Assembly: GCA_025963725.1 (NCBI GenBank)
Contig: JAOQAE010000002.1
Span: 372,001 to 436,000, forward strand
Length of the DNA stretch: 64,000 bases
From: Bacteroidota bacterium
GTDB taxonomy: Bacteria > Bacteroidota > Bacteroidia > 2-12-FULL-35-15
Reading direction: 5' to 3'
Part shown: positions 55,101-63,840 of the stretch, in pieces
Numbering within the stretch: the stretch's first letter is position 1
How the letters are laid out: each line of letters opens with the position of its first letter
The notes under the pieces: model-generated
The model's database searches: none
What the model was told of the DNA's origin: nothing
What the model saw: the letters and a program-made list of their open reading frames with translations, nothing else
Translations under genes and position numbers: made by a program

Positions 55101-56034
55101 GCACGCCATCATCCACGAGGTCGCCGTTGTAGCAATAGCCAAGCCCGCGCGTTACATCACAGCCTACATAGTCATCGCCGCCGCCGCCAAGATCGGGATC
55201 GGCCCACACTCCGAAATACGTTTTTGTTACATCGTAGGTGGATTTGTTGATGATCTTGTATTTGTAAAAGGTCATGTTATTGATCTCATCGTTGGTGTTA
55301 AAGGCAAAGGCCTGCGCCTGGATCTCGAGGCCAATGGATGCACCGCTGCTTTCGGTATGCACATTTCCCATGTCGTTAAATACCCACCACAATGTTTTAT
55401 CGCCTTTCAGCTGCGCATTACAGGCCCGTGTCCCGGTCATGTCGTAATCGGGATAATCGCCGGCAAGCGGATTGTAATCGCCGCTTCCATCTGCGTCGTA
55501 GTAAGGTGCAAGCGGCTGTCCGCTTCCGCTATACGTCGGCCAATTCAGGATATTGGGTGTCGGGATCCCCGTTGCCTGGAAGGTTTCCACTTCCTGGCGG
55601 CTCACGGTAAAGATCTTATCCCATTGCAAACAAGTGGAGCTGCTTACCGCACCGAAATTATCGAGCGGCCCCGGCCAGAAATCATTCCCGTGCTGGCGGT
55701 ACGTCATGGCCGCCACCTTGAGGTTATTGCCCGCATCAACTCCGCCGATCCATAAAGATCCGGCAAACAAGGAAGTGACGCCGCCGCCCTTTGGAATTTC
55801 GTACTGCCCGTGCATGAGGTCCCACCACATGTCGCCGCCATTTAAAATAGTAGCGCGCACATTGTTGATGTCGAGGTCGGTTTGCGCTGTAGCCGGTGCG
55901 CAATCGCCCATCATAGCCCTGCTGGGCGATTGTCCTGAAGAAAGAGGAGGCTGTGAATTGCGGATCTTTTCCGCGCTGAGATTAACTGCAACTGCCATTG
56001 TTGCAACCAATGCAATGAACTTTTTTGATTTCAT
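52123..56034 (-). CDS. Very large exported protein, unknown function
   Basis: 1303 residues; signal peptide about 1-21 (NLSAEKI). The body is rich in Gly, Asp, Asn and aromatic residues (DGSGDYNPLAGDYPDYDM, WADPDLGGGGDDYVG), suggesting calcium-binding beta structure. Near the C-terminus a FlgD/T9SS-like sandwich begins NIVPNPYYAYSEYEKT and continues VSIYTLNGSLVRRIEK and IASGMYIIHVKAD, but it ends TLKWFGVLRPIDLDGY rather than in a basic type A tail. The enzyme or ligand is unknown. Single gene. Confidence 0.8.
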   Translation of the reverse strand: MKSKKFIALVATMAVAVNLSAEKIRNSQPPLSSGQSPSRAMMGDCAPATAQTDLDINNVRATILNGGDMWWDLMHGQYEIPKGGGVTSLFAGSLWIGGVDAGNNLKVAAMTYRQHGNDFWPGPLDNFGAVSSSTCLQWDKIFTVSRQEVETFQATGIPTPNILNWPTYSGSGQPLAPYYDADGSGDYNPLAGDYPDYDMTGTRACNAQLKGDKTLWWVFNDMGNVHTESSGASIGLEIQAQAFAFNTNDEINNMTFYKYKIINKSTYDVTKTYFGVWADPDLGGGGDDYVGCDVTRGLGYCYNGDLVDDGVLGGESTYGANPPAIGIDFFEGPIADANFMADPVDSSANGIGYNDNIVDNERLGMSKFVYYTNGAPSGQGDPGTAVEFYNYLSGFWKDGTPFMYGGTGHLSGGPVCDYMFPGDSDPTGYGTGGSQLPWDEASVGNQPNDRRFLQSSGPFTLKAGSVNYVTTGVVWARATQGGNLASLALLKAADTKAQALFQSCFKILDGPTAPELGIQELNNQLIFSLAQTTTSNNIGENYQEKDPYVLTGSDTLYRFEGYQVFQLKDPSVSVNDLHNVDKARLVMQCDVQNSAGQIINQVNDPLLSSWVPVAEVNGANKGIIHSFSIDKDKFATGVNTLVNHKQYYYMVIAYAYNPGELSADPYVSNTANTPYLSGRKNVKVYTAIPHIPSVEEMGTVQNAGYGAGPEITRIEGQGNGGTVLDLTAASENELLASADGRILHPRYQAGRGPLNVKVVDPLNVPVGDFTVKFSSASASAVWTIKNNTTGEIVNSERSIAVMNEQLLPQWGLSLSIKQVENVGTSTLETGGFTEATMTFADPTQQWLTGLRDEEGEVPGNWIRAGNLHSTTNPAFDDRLKPGTPIQFIDPQAKFEKILGGTWAPYALCAYSDFGGLSTCGPAATNGSGINILQDSLSFLPSVDVVITNDMTKWTRCPVLEMSEEPELAEGAATKLSLRRHKSVDKTGSDATGPDNNDFPTGMGWFPGYAINLETGERLNMAFGEDSWFADEHGANMRWDPTSTMYTSSGTPVYGGKHYIYVFGHNGEARWGSTDPLLPDELKDVPRYDKGAAMYKMLKASEQGIGTAFNLKKNAVFTSAMWVNIPLLANNHTLRETDVRVRIRVAKPYARAYSSRWAASAIIPSADTAAVQENHNYPMYTFNTSGLQTVLNDNATAKDGLQLINIVPNPYYAYSEYEKTALDNVVKITNLPVKCTVSIYTLNGSLVRRIEKDNDVTSVDWDLKNGERIPIASGMYIIHVKADGIGERTLKWFGVLRPIDLDGY

Positions 56035-56381
56035 AACACTTGTTTTTAGGATAAAACAAATGGCATTGGGGAAATTGTTCTGGGCAAGTATACGGTGGTT
56101 TTAAACGGCTTGTTTTACAAAATGTTTCAATTCTATACGGGTCTGTCCGCAGCCCGGATTTCTTAAAGCCCCTACAAACCTTTATATTAAAGGCATCCAG
56201 CCCTTACCGTTTTTTGTTATTCTATACAGGTCAGAGCCCCGCAAAAAAGCTTACGAGATCTAAATCCGCACATTCAGAACAAAATTTTATTTATAAACGT
56301 TAAATACCGTTAAAACACGAGAACAACCGCTTATTTAAATATATTTTTAGCCCCGCTTTATATATTCTATATTTATCCTGT
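56035..56381. other. AT-rich divergent gap
   Basis: 347 bases between the large exported protein (minus) and the DUF5916 gene (plus). The only element I can point to is a TATATTTA near-match (7 of 8) to the -7 element at 56368-56375, 6 bases before the DUF5916 ATG. No gene or repeat seen. Confidence 0.5.
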
Positions 56382-58847
56382 ATGAAAAAACATATCGCGC
56401 TCGCACTTTCCATCTTTCTGCTGCAGGGGCTGTCGGCACAAAACGATACCATCAAAAGAAAAGATTACGAGATCGTACGCGCAACGCAGACCCCGAAGAT
56501 CGACGGCGTGCTGGATGATGAAGCCTGGAAGAACGCAAATGCCGCCAATACATTCCTGCAGAACTATCCGCATGAAAAGGCACCCGTTACGCAGCAAACA
56601 GAAACGAAGCTGGTGTATGACAATACCGCAATTTATGTTTCGGCAAAATTATACGATACCGCTCCCGACAGCATCCGCAGGCAGCTCGGGAACCGCGATG
56701 ATAACCTGAACGCGGATGTGTTCAGGATCGTTTTTGACACTTACAATACACAGCAGGATGCTTTTGATTTCTCCGTTACAGCTTCGGGTGTTCAGCTGGA
56801 TTCAAAATTTTCGGACGGACGATACAATGCAGTTTGGGAAAGCGCTGTAAAGATCGATAAGGATGGATGGAACGTAGAGATCAGGATCCCTTATTCCGCA
56901 CTGCGTTTTCCGAATTCGGGAAAACAGGTGTGGGGGCTGCAGATCACACGCAGCATTGCAAGGAACAATGAGTTCGACCAATGGGCGCTTACACCGCGCG
57001 GAGCGGCAAACGGGCTGTTTTACTGGGGGCTCATGAAAGGCCTGAATGATGTGAAGGAGCCGGTGAGGCTTTCGCTTACGCCTTACATCACAGCCTATAC
57101 ATCGCATTACCCGACCAATGTGGAAGGTGAAAGCAATTATACAACGAACGTTACCGGCGGGCTCGACCTGAAATACGGGATCAACGAAAGCTTTACGGTG
57201 GATGTTACGCTGCTCCCCGATTTCTCGCAGGTGCAAAGTGATAACGTGGTGAAAAACCTGAGCGCCTTCGAGGTGCAGTACGATGAGCAGCGCCCTTTCT
57301 TCCAGGAAGGAACAGATCTTTTTCAGAAAGGTAATTTGTTCTATTCAAGACGCATTGGCAGGCAGCCGGGAGGTTATTACAATGCTTATTCACTTACTGA
57401 TGAAACCACAAAGGAAGTGATCATTAAAAATCCCGACCAGGCAAAGCTGCTGAATGCGACCAAAATTTCCGGCAGGACCACCAACGGCCTTGGTGTCGGC
57501 ATACTGAATGCGGTGCTTGATGATACGTATGCGGTAGCGCGCGACAGTATGGGTAATGAGCGCAAGATCCTCACCGAGCCTTTTTCCAATTACAACATCG
57601 TGGTGTTCGATCAGCAGATGAAGAACAGCTCAAATGTTTATCTCATCAATACAAATGTGAACAGGCAGCATGGATATAACAATTCGAATGTAACAGGCAT
57701 CGGCAGCTATCTCAACAATAAGAAAAACACGTATAGCATTAACGGGAATGCAGCGTTTTCAAATGTATTCACACCCGATACCGCTCAGAACACCTATTCT
57801 GACCTGTTCGGTTATTCTTATGATGTCGCCTTCAATAAGGTAAGCGGCAATTTTCAGTTCAATGTGTATAGGGAAGGCGCTGATCCCACATTTCAGAAAA
57901 ATGACATGGGCTATAACCAGGTGGTGAATTATATCAACAACGGACTTAACCTGAATTTGTTCAAGTTCGAGCCGTTCGGAAGATTTTTGAACGGGAACAT
58001 TTTCTTTCATATCAACGAAGCTGAAAATTTCACCACGCACAGGCTTAATGCTGTAAATATGGAACTGAACGCCAATGCAACATTCAAATCGTTTGACAAT
58101 ATTTATTTAGGAGGAAATGCCCAGGTAACGGAGCAAATTGACTATTATGAAGCGCGGACTCCCGGCAGGATCCTGATCAGGCCGAGAGCCGCTACTTTGT
58201 ACGGCGGCATTAATTCGGATGCCCGGAAAAAATTAAGCGCGAGCTTAAATGTATATGCGGGATCCACAGAGATCATTACTCCTATCATCGGCCGCAACCC
58301 TTATTTTGGAGTGACGCTGGCGCCAACAATGAGATTCTCCGACCGGTTTACGCTGAGCATTAACAGCAATTATTCAAGAGACATGGGCGACCGCGGCTAT
58401 GTGAATACGGATGAATACGGGAGCATCATTTTCGGGCTGCGCTTCCTTACAAATGTGACCAACACCATAGAAGGCCGCTACCTGTTCCGCAACAACCTCT
58501 CGTTAGCGCTAAGGGCAAGGCATTACTGGGCACGCGGCGATTACAGGAGCTTTTATACTTTAACAGAGGAAGGGCGGCTGATCGATAACATCAGCTATGA
58601 CCAGAACCACGATTTCAACTTCAATGCGTTCAACCTCGATATGGTATTCCAGTGGCAGTTTGCACCGGGAAGCTCCGTGAACCTTGTGTGGAAGAATTCA
58701 ATTTACAACGAAGGGCAGGAAGTGATCAACAGCTATTCGAGCAACCTGGATAATACCTTTTCGGCGAAACAGCTGAATACTGTTTCACTCAAGATATTGT
58801 ATTATTTCGATTATCTTTACCTGAGAAAAAAAAGGACAGATAAATAA
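56382..58847 (+). CDS. DUF5916 protein: CBM9-like domain plus outer-membrane barrel
   Basis: 821 residues, signal peptide ending LSAQ. A carbohydrate-binding-family-9-like domain at about 35-210 ([29 protein letters not shown]) is followed by a DUF5916 region of amphipathic strands to the C-terminus, an outer-membrane barrel. Family members are frequent in Bacteroidota; substrate not known, though CBM9 points to a glycan. Its stop overlaps the start of lolD by one base, so the two are co-translated. Confidence 0.85.
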   Translation: MKKHIALALSIFLLQGLSAQNDTIKRKDYEIVRATQTPKIDGVLDDEAWKNANAANTFLQNYPHEKAPVTQQTETKLVYDNTAIYVSAKLYDTAPDSIRRQLGNRDDNLNADVFRIVFDTYNTQQDAFDFSVTASGVQLDSKFSDGRYNAVWESAVKIDKDGWNVEIRIPYSALRFPNSGKQVWGLQITRSIARNNEFDQWALTPRGAANGLFYWGLMKGLNDVKEPVRLSLTPYITAYTSHYPTNVEGESNYTTNVTGGLDLKYGINESFTVDVTLLPDFSQVQSDNVVKNLSAFEVQYDEQRPFFQEGTDLFQKGNLFYSRRIGRQPGGYYNAYSLTDETTKEVIIKNPDQAKLLNATKISGRTTNGLGVGILNAVLDDTYAVARDSMGNERKILTEPFSNYNIVVFDQQMKNSSNVYLINTNVNRQHGYNNSNVTGIGSYLNNKKNTYSINGNAAFSNVFTPDTAQNTYSDLFGYSYDVAFNKVSGNFQFNVYREGADPTFQKNDMGYNQVVNYINNGLNLNLFKFEPFGRFLNGNIFFHINEAENFTTHRLNAVNMELNANATFKSFDNIYLGGNAQVTEQIDYYEARTPGRILIRPRAATLYGGINSDARKKLSASLNVYAGSTEIITPIIGRNPYFGVTLAPTMRFSDRFTLSINSNYSRDMGDRGYVNTDEYGSIIFGLRFLTNVTNTIEGRYLFRNNLSLALRARHYWARGDYRSFYTLTEEGRLIDNISYDQNHDFNFNAFNLDMVFQWQFAPGSSVNLVWKNSIYNEGQEVINSYSSNLDNTFSAKQLNTVSLKILYYFDYLYLRKKRTDK

Positions 58848-59497
58848 TGATCAGGGCATCATCCATTCATAAATCATACGGAAGCTTACATGTATTAAAA
58901 GGCGTTTCCATCCACATCAATAAAGGAGAGGTGATCTCCATCGTTGGCGCATCCGGCGCAGGCAAAACCACCATGCTGCATATTCTCGGCACACTCGACA
59001 GGCCCGATACAGGCACTCTCGAGATCAACGGCGTGAACATTTCTTCACTCAGCGACAAGAAGCTGGCCGATTTCAGGAATAAGAACATCGGCTTTGTTTT
59101 CCAGTTCCATCACCTGCTTCCGGAATTCACTGCATTGGAAAATGTATGCATCCCTGCTTTCATTGCAGGCACTTCCACTTCTGAAGCAGAAAAGAAAGCG
59201 GCTGAGCTGTTAACATTCCTTGGATTGTCGCAACGCATGCACCACAAGCCGAATCAGCTTTCCGGCGGAGAACAGCAGCGGGTTGCAGTGGCAAGGGCTT
59301 TGGTCAATAACCCTGCGGTGATCCTTGCGGATGAGCCTTCGGGCAACCTTGATTCGGCAACTGCGAAAGAGCTTCATCAGTTATTTTTTACGCTGCGTGA
59401 AAAGTTCAACCAGACCTTTGTGATCGTAACGCACAATGAAGAGCTTGCAGATATGGCGGACAGGAAATTAGTGATGAAGGACGGGAATATTGTGTAA
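58847..59497 (+). CDS. LolD-like ABC transporter ATP-binding protein
   Basis: 216 residues. Walker A GASGAGKT (34-41), Q-loop [10 protein letters not shown], signature [15 protein letters not shown], Walker [13 protein letters not shown]. Closest by pattern to LolD, which powers release of lipoproteins from the inner membrane, but MacB-type ATPases look alike. No permease gene is next to it. The ATG lies within TAATG of the upstream gene. Confidence 0.85.
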   Translation: MIRASSIHKSYGSLHVLKGVSIHINKGEVISIVGASGAGKTTMLHILGTLDRPDTGTLEINGVNISSLSDKKLADFRNKNIGFVFQFHHLLPEFTALENVCIPAFIAGTSTSEAEKKAAELLTFLGLSQRMHHKPNQLSGGEQQRVAVARALVNNPAVILADEPSGNLDSATAKELHQLFFTLREKFNQTFVIVTHNEELADMADRKLVMKDGNIV

Positions 59498-59499
59498 CG

Positions 59500-59892
59500 T
59501 TACAGGCAGATTGCTTCCAACAATTCCTTCACTCTTCTTTCAATCTCATCCCTAACCTTATTGAATTCAGAAGGCTCCATGTTCTTCGGGTCATCCAGCT
59601 TCCAGTCGTCGCGGTGCTCAGCCATTATGAACGGGCATTCATCCCCGCAGCCCATTGTAATTGCGTAATCATATTTTACAGCAGGGATCTCATCCAGCGA
59701 TTTTGAGTGGTGTGTGCCCAGGTCATAACCCAGCTCCTTCATTGCAGCAATCGCTTTCGGGTTGATCTTCCCGGAAGGGCGCGAGCCGGAGCTGTACACT
59801 TCTACTTTATCTTTTCCGTGGATGCGTGCGAAAGCTTCGGCCATCTGGCTCCGGTTGGAATTCTCCACGCAAACAAAGAGGATTTTTTTCAT
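59500..59892 (-). CDS. arsC: Arsenate reductase, low-molecular-weight phosphatase fold
   Basis: 130 residues. The P-loop is C8-V-E-N-S-N-R14 (CX5R) followed by SQMAEAF, with a second cysteine pair at C82 and C86 (MGCGDEC). This fits thioredoxin-coupled ArsC, which reduces arsenate to arsenite. The start overlaps the aquaporin stop by 4 bases. Placement in an arsR operon supports the arsenic reading over a protein tyrosine phosphatase. Confidence 0.88.
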   Translation of the reverse strand: MKKILFVCVENSNRSQMAEAFARIHGKDKVEVYSSGSRPSGKINPKAIAAMKELGYDLGTHHSKSLDEIPAVKYDYAITMGCGDECPFIMAEHRDDWKLDDPKNMEPSEFNKVRDEIERRVKELLEAICL

Positions 59893-60527
59893 GCTTCCTT
59901 TTTATAGACGTAATTAAATATAAAGACTGCCGCCAGCGCCCCGATGAATGGGCCGGTAAGATAGATCCACAGCAGCTCCGTGTTGCTGTTCATCACCGCA
60001 GGCGCAAAGGAACGCACCGGGTTCATTGATCCCCCGCAGTATGGCCCTCCGACATAAATTCCGAACGCAACATACGCGCCGATGATCCATGCATCATACT
60101 TCAGCTTCATACGCGCGCAGATGAGGATCACCGTCATCAGAAAAAAAGTGATCACGAACTCGAACGAGAAGGCCCAGTAGGAGCTGATCGATGGTAATGT
60201 TTCTCCAAGCGTGCTGCTGTCGGGAAAGATCCTTCTCAGCAGGAAGCTCGCAAGAAGCGCGCCCGCAGCCTGCGCCAGCAGGTAAGGGATAATGTCTTTC
60301 CGGAAGAACTTGCCACCCGCCGCAAGTGAAAGCGTAACGGCGGGATTCATGTGGGCTCCGCTCCATTTGCCTAAAAAGATGATCATTAGTGAAACGATCA
60401 ATCCCGTTATTAAGGAGATCCCGGCAAGCGTTACTTTCCCATTGCTCACATGATCCACGATCACAGACCCTGTTCCGATGAACACAAGGAAAAAAGTAGA
60501 AATGAATTCGGCTATGCTTTTTTTCAT
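59889..60527 (-). CDS. Aquaglyceroporin-type channel of the ars operon
   Basis: 212 residues from the ATG at 60527; an upstream frame overlaps the DUF6428 gene. Six spans and two half-helix motifs, NPA at 61-63 (AHMNPAV) and NPV at 169-171 (SMNPVRSF), the second with Val in place of Ala; R172 follows as the selectivity Arg. Channels in ars operons (AqpS type) let arsenite leave the cell down its gradient. No ArsB or Acr3 pump is present, so this would be the arsenite exit. Confidence 0.88.
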   Translation of the reverse strand: MKKSIAEFISTFFLVFIGTGSVIVDHVSNGKVTLAGISLITGLIVSLMIIFLGKWSGAHMNPAVTLSLAAGGKFFRKDIIPYLLAQAAGALLASFLLRRIFPDSSTLGETLPSISSYWAFSFEFVITFFLMTVILICARMKLKYDAWIIGAYVAFGIYVGGPYCGGSMNPVRSFAPAVMNSNTELLWIYLTGPFIGALAAVFIFNYVYKKEA

Positions 60528-60538
60528 ACGGCTGTTTT

Positions 60539-61012
60539 TTAGCAGCAGCCGCCACCAGGCGTGCAGCAAGCGTTTGAAGTGCTTCCCAGCTCTACAAGGT
60601 TCAGCTTTTGCTTTTCTTTCGGAGCTCCGCAGCTATCGCTTGCGAGGCAGGCGGTGTTCTTCGGCACAAGCACAAAGCCTTCATTTTTAATCTCAACACC
60701 ATACCTTCCGATGGTATTCGTCTGGTACTCCACTTCCACTTCATGATCGCCGATGCCCAACGCCTTTTCAGAAAGTGAGATGATCTTCGACAGCTTTTCG
60801 GCGGTTAAGCGGTGACCGAGGTCGTTCGCTTCCCAAAGCTGGAAGTTCACTACTTTCTCTTCGCGTACAGTGCCGCCGCAATCGATAAAGTTCTTTGTTG
60901 TGAGGCCGACTTCCGTGATGTGAAAGTGCGCGGGAACGGGATTGCCATCAGGCTGTGTGAAGCTTACGCCGCTGAGCGTGTTAAGCTGGTTTTTAAATTC
61001 AGATAGTTTCAT
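60539..61012 (-). CDS. DUF6428 protein with cysteine-rich tail
   Basis: 157 residues. The globular part (about 1-118) matches DUF6428 in my reading: MKLSEFKNQL, HFHITEVGLTTKNFIDCGG, NFQLWEANDLGHRL, and YGVEIKNEGFVL. The tail carries C122, C128, C149, C150, C156 and C157, ending ACCTPGGGCC. Located between arsR and the aquaporin gene (11-base gap), the cysteines suggest binding of arsenite or another thiophilic metal. Function is not established; the role is inference. Confidence 0.75.
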   Translation of the reverse strand: MKLSEFKNQLNTLSGVSFTQPDGNPVPAHFHITEVGLTTKNFIDCGGTVREEKVVNFQLWEANDLGHRLTAEKLSKIISLSEKALGIGDHEVEVEYQTNTIGRYGVEIKNEGFVLVPKNTACLASDSCGAPKEKQKLNLVELGSTSNACCTPGGGCC

Positions 61013-61070
61013 TTGATTAAGGATTTAGAATTGATGATTTAAAATTTATAGTAGTTTTTTAAGATCCGGA

Positions 61071-61403
61071 TCAGCAGCACTTCTTCATTGCTTCAAATTT
61101 CATGTTGAACAGCTCCGAAAAGATCGCTTTCGCATTCTTCCAGTTCTCCTTGTGGATGCAATAGCAAACCCTTGGCCCGTCGATCTCGCCCTGGATCAAA
61201 CCGGCGTTCTTTAATTCCTTGAGGTGCTGGGAGACTGTCGACTGCGACAAAGGCAGATGCTCCACGATGTCGTTGCAGATGCAGGACTTTTGTTCGGAGA
61301 GGAATTTGAGGATGGCGACGCGCGCCGGGTGCGACAATGCTTTCGCCAGCTCGCTTGCCCTGATCTCCGATTTGCTGAACTCCTGCTTTTTTGAATATGC
61401 CAT
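61071..61403 (-). CDS. arsR: ArsR-family repressor
   Basis: 110 residues, winged helix ([20 protein letters not shown], then [18 protein letters not shown]). C41-x-C43 sits in the usual metal-binding helix position (SCICNDIVE), with C80/C82 and a C-terminal CC (109-110) as further candidates. It likely leaves its operator when arsenite or antimonite binds. First gene of the four-gene minus-strand operon. Confidence 0.92.
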   Translation of the reverse strand: MAYSKKQEFSKSEIRASELAKALSHPARVAILKFLSEQKSCICNDIVEHLPLSQSTVSQHLKELKNAGLIQGEIDGPRVCYCIHKENWKNAKAIFSELFNMKFEAMKKCC

Positions 61404-61418
61404 TGTTATTATATTTTA

Positions 61419-61436
61419 TATCGCAAATATACGATT
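61419..61436. promoter_or_regulatory. ArsR operator overlapping the ars promoter
   Basis: Inverted repeat TATCG-N8-CGAT(T) whose spacer is the -7 element TATATTTG on the minus strand (61424-61431), 21 bases upstream of the arsR ATG. A repressor bound here would cover the promoter. Confidence 0.6.
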
Positions 61437-61478
61437 AAACAAAATACAAAAGCAAATTTTTTGTGAATTATTTTTAAG

Positions 61479-61552
61479 GTCACTTCGGGTCCGACCGAAG
61501 GGAGAGTATCGGGAAGTGAGTGAGGACAAGGAAAGGCAACGAAACTGACGCG
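61479..61552. repeat. GTCACTTCGG-type intergenic repeat
   Basis: Starts GTCACTTCGGGTCCGACC, contains GAGTATCGGGAAGTG and ends AACGAAACTGAC; degenerate member of the intergenic repeat class. Confidence 0.55.
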
Positions 61553-61554
61553 TT

Positions 61555-61959
61555 TTAAAAATAGTTCTTTATCCGTTCAATAAATGATTCGGGAGCGCGG
61601 CAGGGCTTGTTGGTTTCCATGTTGATGAACACAAGGGTAGTATTGCCGGTATTCAGCAGCTCGTTCTTCTCATTATAGATCTCATAATCAAATGTGATCT
61701 TCAGGGTGGGCAGCTCTTTAATAATTGTTTTGATGAGCAGCAGGTCGTCGTACAGCGCCGGCTTCATGTATTTCAGGCTGCAGGTGTATACGGGAAGCAT
61801 CACGCCATTGTCTTCCATCTCCTTATAGCTGGTGCCGAGCGCCCGCATGGCCTCCACCCTTCCCACTTCATAATACTGTGTGTAATTACCATAATATACG
61901 TACCCCATCTTATCGGTTTCGGCATACCGCACACGTACAGTGGTCTCAGAAATATACAT
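61555..61959 (-). CDS. Acyl-CoA thioesterase, YbgC-like hotdog
   Basis: 134 residues from the ATG at 61959 (MYISETTVRVRYAETDKMG); the longer frame adds 19 residues without family character. The catalytic Asp in the YAETDKMGYVYYGNY signature is present. Hydrolyses short acyl-CoA or acyl-ACP thioesters. Single gene. Confidence 0.92.
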   Translation of the reverse strand: MYISETTVRVRYAETDKMGYVYYGNYTQYYEVGRVEAMRALGTSYKEMEDNGVMLPVYTCSLKYMKPALYDDLLLIKTIIKELPTLKITFDYEIYNEKNELLNTGNTTLVFINMETNKPCRAPESFIERIKNYF

Positions 61960-62112
61960 AGCTGCTGTTGAATTGATTGCTCTGAAAATACATTTTTTTA
62001 TGGAGCTGCGGAGCAAAAAAATATTTTATTTTTTTCTCTTTTTTTGTTTCGGCATCTCGCATTTATTCTCTATAATTGTATGGCTCTAGGAAAGTAAATA
62101 CCAATACCTTTA

Positions 62113-62877
62113 ATGAAACAACATCCCCTGCAATACTTCATTGTATTTATTGCTATTGCCACATTTCACGCATGCTCCGGCCCGCCGAAGATCAAATCGG
62201 TAGATACGGCCTCCATTGAGTTCAGCCCGCAGAATACAGCTGTTGATTCATCCGCTTATAAGCTCATTGCTCCCTATAAAAAAGAGATGGATGCGATCAT
62301 GAGCGAAGTGCTTGCCGTTTCCGATGCAGCACTTACAAAAGAGCTTCCCGAAGGCTCGCTCGGAAATTTTGTTGCCGATGCCGTGTTGAAAAAAACGAAC
62401 GATGCATATCATCCTGCCGATAATAAAAAAGCGGATGTGTGCCTGCTGAACAACGGCGGACTTCGTGCACAACTGCCAAAAGGAAACATCACACGCGGAA
62501 ATGTTTATGAGCTGATGCCTTTCGAGAACAGCATCGTAATACTTACGATTAGCGGCGAACGCATGCAACAATTGTTTCAATTCCTCGTTGATAATAACGG
62601 CGCGCCTTTCGCAGGTGCCACAGTAATATCAAAAGCGAAGAAGATCACCTCACTGAAGATCGGCGATGCTGATCTTGATCCCGCAAAAACTTACAAGGTT
62701 GTAACATCGGATTATCTTGCAGCGGGCGGCGACAAATATGATTTCTTTAAAAACCCGGTCGCTGTTGATACGCTGAATTACAAGCTCCGCGATGCGATCA
62801 TTGATTGCATGACAGAAGAAAATAGAAAAGGCAACACGATCAAAAGCAGGAAAGATGGACGAATTAAATATGAATAG
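62113..62877 (+). CDS. 5'-nucleotidase C-terminal domain lipoprotein
   Basis: 254 residues; lipobox TFHAC (Cys21). The domain is 5_nucleotid_C (LPEGSLGNFVADAVLKK, CLLNNGGLRAQLPKGNITRGNVYEL, PFENSIVILTISGERMQQL), the substrate-specificity half of UshA-type nucleotidases. It is followed by a gene for the metallophosphatase half, whose start overlaps its stop (ATG 62870, TAG 62875). Confidence 0.9.
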   Translation: MKQHPLQYFIVFIAIATFHACSGPPKIKSVDTASIEFSPQNTAVDSSAYKLIAPYKKEMDAIMSEVLAVSDAALTKELPEGSLGNFVADAVLKKTNDAYHPADNKKADVCLLNNGGLRAQLPKGNITRGNVYELMPFENSIVILTISGERMQQLFQFLVDNNGAPFAGATVISKAKKITSLKIGDADLDPAKTYKVVTSDYLAAGGDKYDFFKNPVAVDTLNYKLRDAIIDCMTEENRKGNTIKSRKDGRIKYE

Positions 62878-63808
62878 CAGGCGTGCATTCCTTAAAAAGA
62901 CTGCATTTGCAGGTGCCGGTGTTTTAGCGTTCAGCAGCATCCCGACCGACGTGTTCGCAAAGAGCGACCTCGTGAAGATCACGATCCTGCATACGAATGA
63001 TGTTCACAGCCACATCGATCCTTTTCCTGATAACGACCCTAAATATCCGGGGCTTGGCGGCGCGGTGAACCGTGCAGCATTGATCAGAAAAATCCGCACA
63101 GAGGAAAAGAATGTGCTGCTGCTCGATGCGGGTGATGTTTTCCAGGGAACACCGTACTTCAACATGTATGGAGGCGAGCTGGAGTTCAAGCTCATGAGCA
63201 TGATGCAGTATGATGCATCAACGATCGGCAATCACGATTTCGACAACGGATTGGATGGCCTCGTGAAGCAGCTGCCGAATGCAAGCTTCCCGTTCATCAA
63301 TAACAATTATGATTTTTCCGATACGCCAATGGCAGGCAAAACGATCCCGCATAAAATATTTATGAAGGATGGAATTAAGATCGGCGTGTTCGGTGTTGGA
63401 ATTGCACTCGAAGGATTGGTTGATAAAAGAATGTACGGCAACACAAAATATCTCGATCCCGTTGTGAAAGCTGCGGAGGCATCACACCACCTGAAGATGG
63501 ATGAGAAGTGCGATCTCGTGATCTGCTTGTCACACCTTGGCTATAGCTCGAAGGGAAAACAGATCAATGATGTGGAGCTCGCTAAACAATCAAGAAACAT
63601 TGATGTTATAATTGGTGCACACACACATACCTTTCTCGACAAGCCGGCAGAATACGTGAATGGTGAAGGAAAAAAAATATTAGTCGCACAGGTCGGCTGG
63701 GCAGGCATCCGGATAGGCCGTATCGACTACGTTTTCGAGCGCAGGTCAGGCAAAAAGGCCGCAGAAGGTCATAGTATAAAAATTTCCAAAAAGTCAATAG
63801 CTATTTAA
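62870..63808 (+). CDS. Tat-exported metallophosphatase, 5'-nucleotidase catalytic half
   Basis: 312 residues from the ATG at 62870; MDELN upstream is an alternative. Twin-arginine signal SRRAFLKK, then the metallophosphoesterase core with D44 and H46 (HTNDVHSH), LLDAGDVFQGTPYF, IGNHDFDNG, CLSHLGY and GAHTHTF. It lacks the C-terminal nucleotidase domain, which the preceding gene encodes. Together they form the equivalent of a UshA nucleotidase in the periplasm. Confidence 0.92.
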   Translation: MNSRRAFLKKTAFAGAGVLAFSSIPTDVFAKSDLVKITILHTNDVHSHIDPFPDNDPKYPGLGGAVNRAALIRKIRTEEKNVLLLDAGDVFQGTPYFNMYGGELEFKLMSMMQYDASTIGNHDFDNGLDGLVKQLPNASFPFINNNYDFSDTPMAGKTIPHKIFMKDGIKIGVFGVGIALEGLVDKRMYGNTKYLDPVVKAAEASHHLKMDEKCDLVICLSHLGYSSKGKQINDVELAKQSRNIDVIIGAHTHTFLDKPAEYVNGEGKKILVAQVGWAGIRIGRIDYVFERRSGKKAAEGHSIKISKKSIAI

Positions 63809-63840
63809 ACTTTTTTTAATTTTTTTTTCAAGGTTATTTG

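Noticed and set aside
54808-55755. 315-residue plus-strand frame inside the large exported protein gene
   Set aside because: It is the antisense of a Gly/Asp-rich coding region, has no family motif, and the minus-strand frame with signal peptide is clearly the gene.
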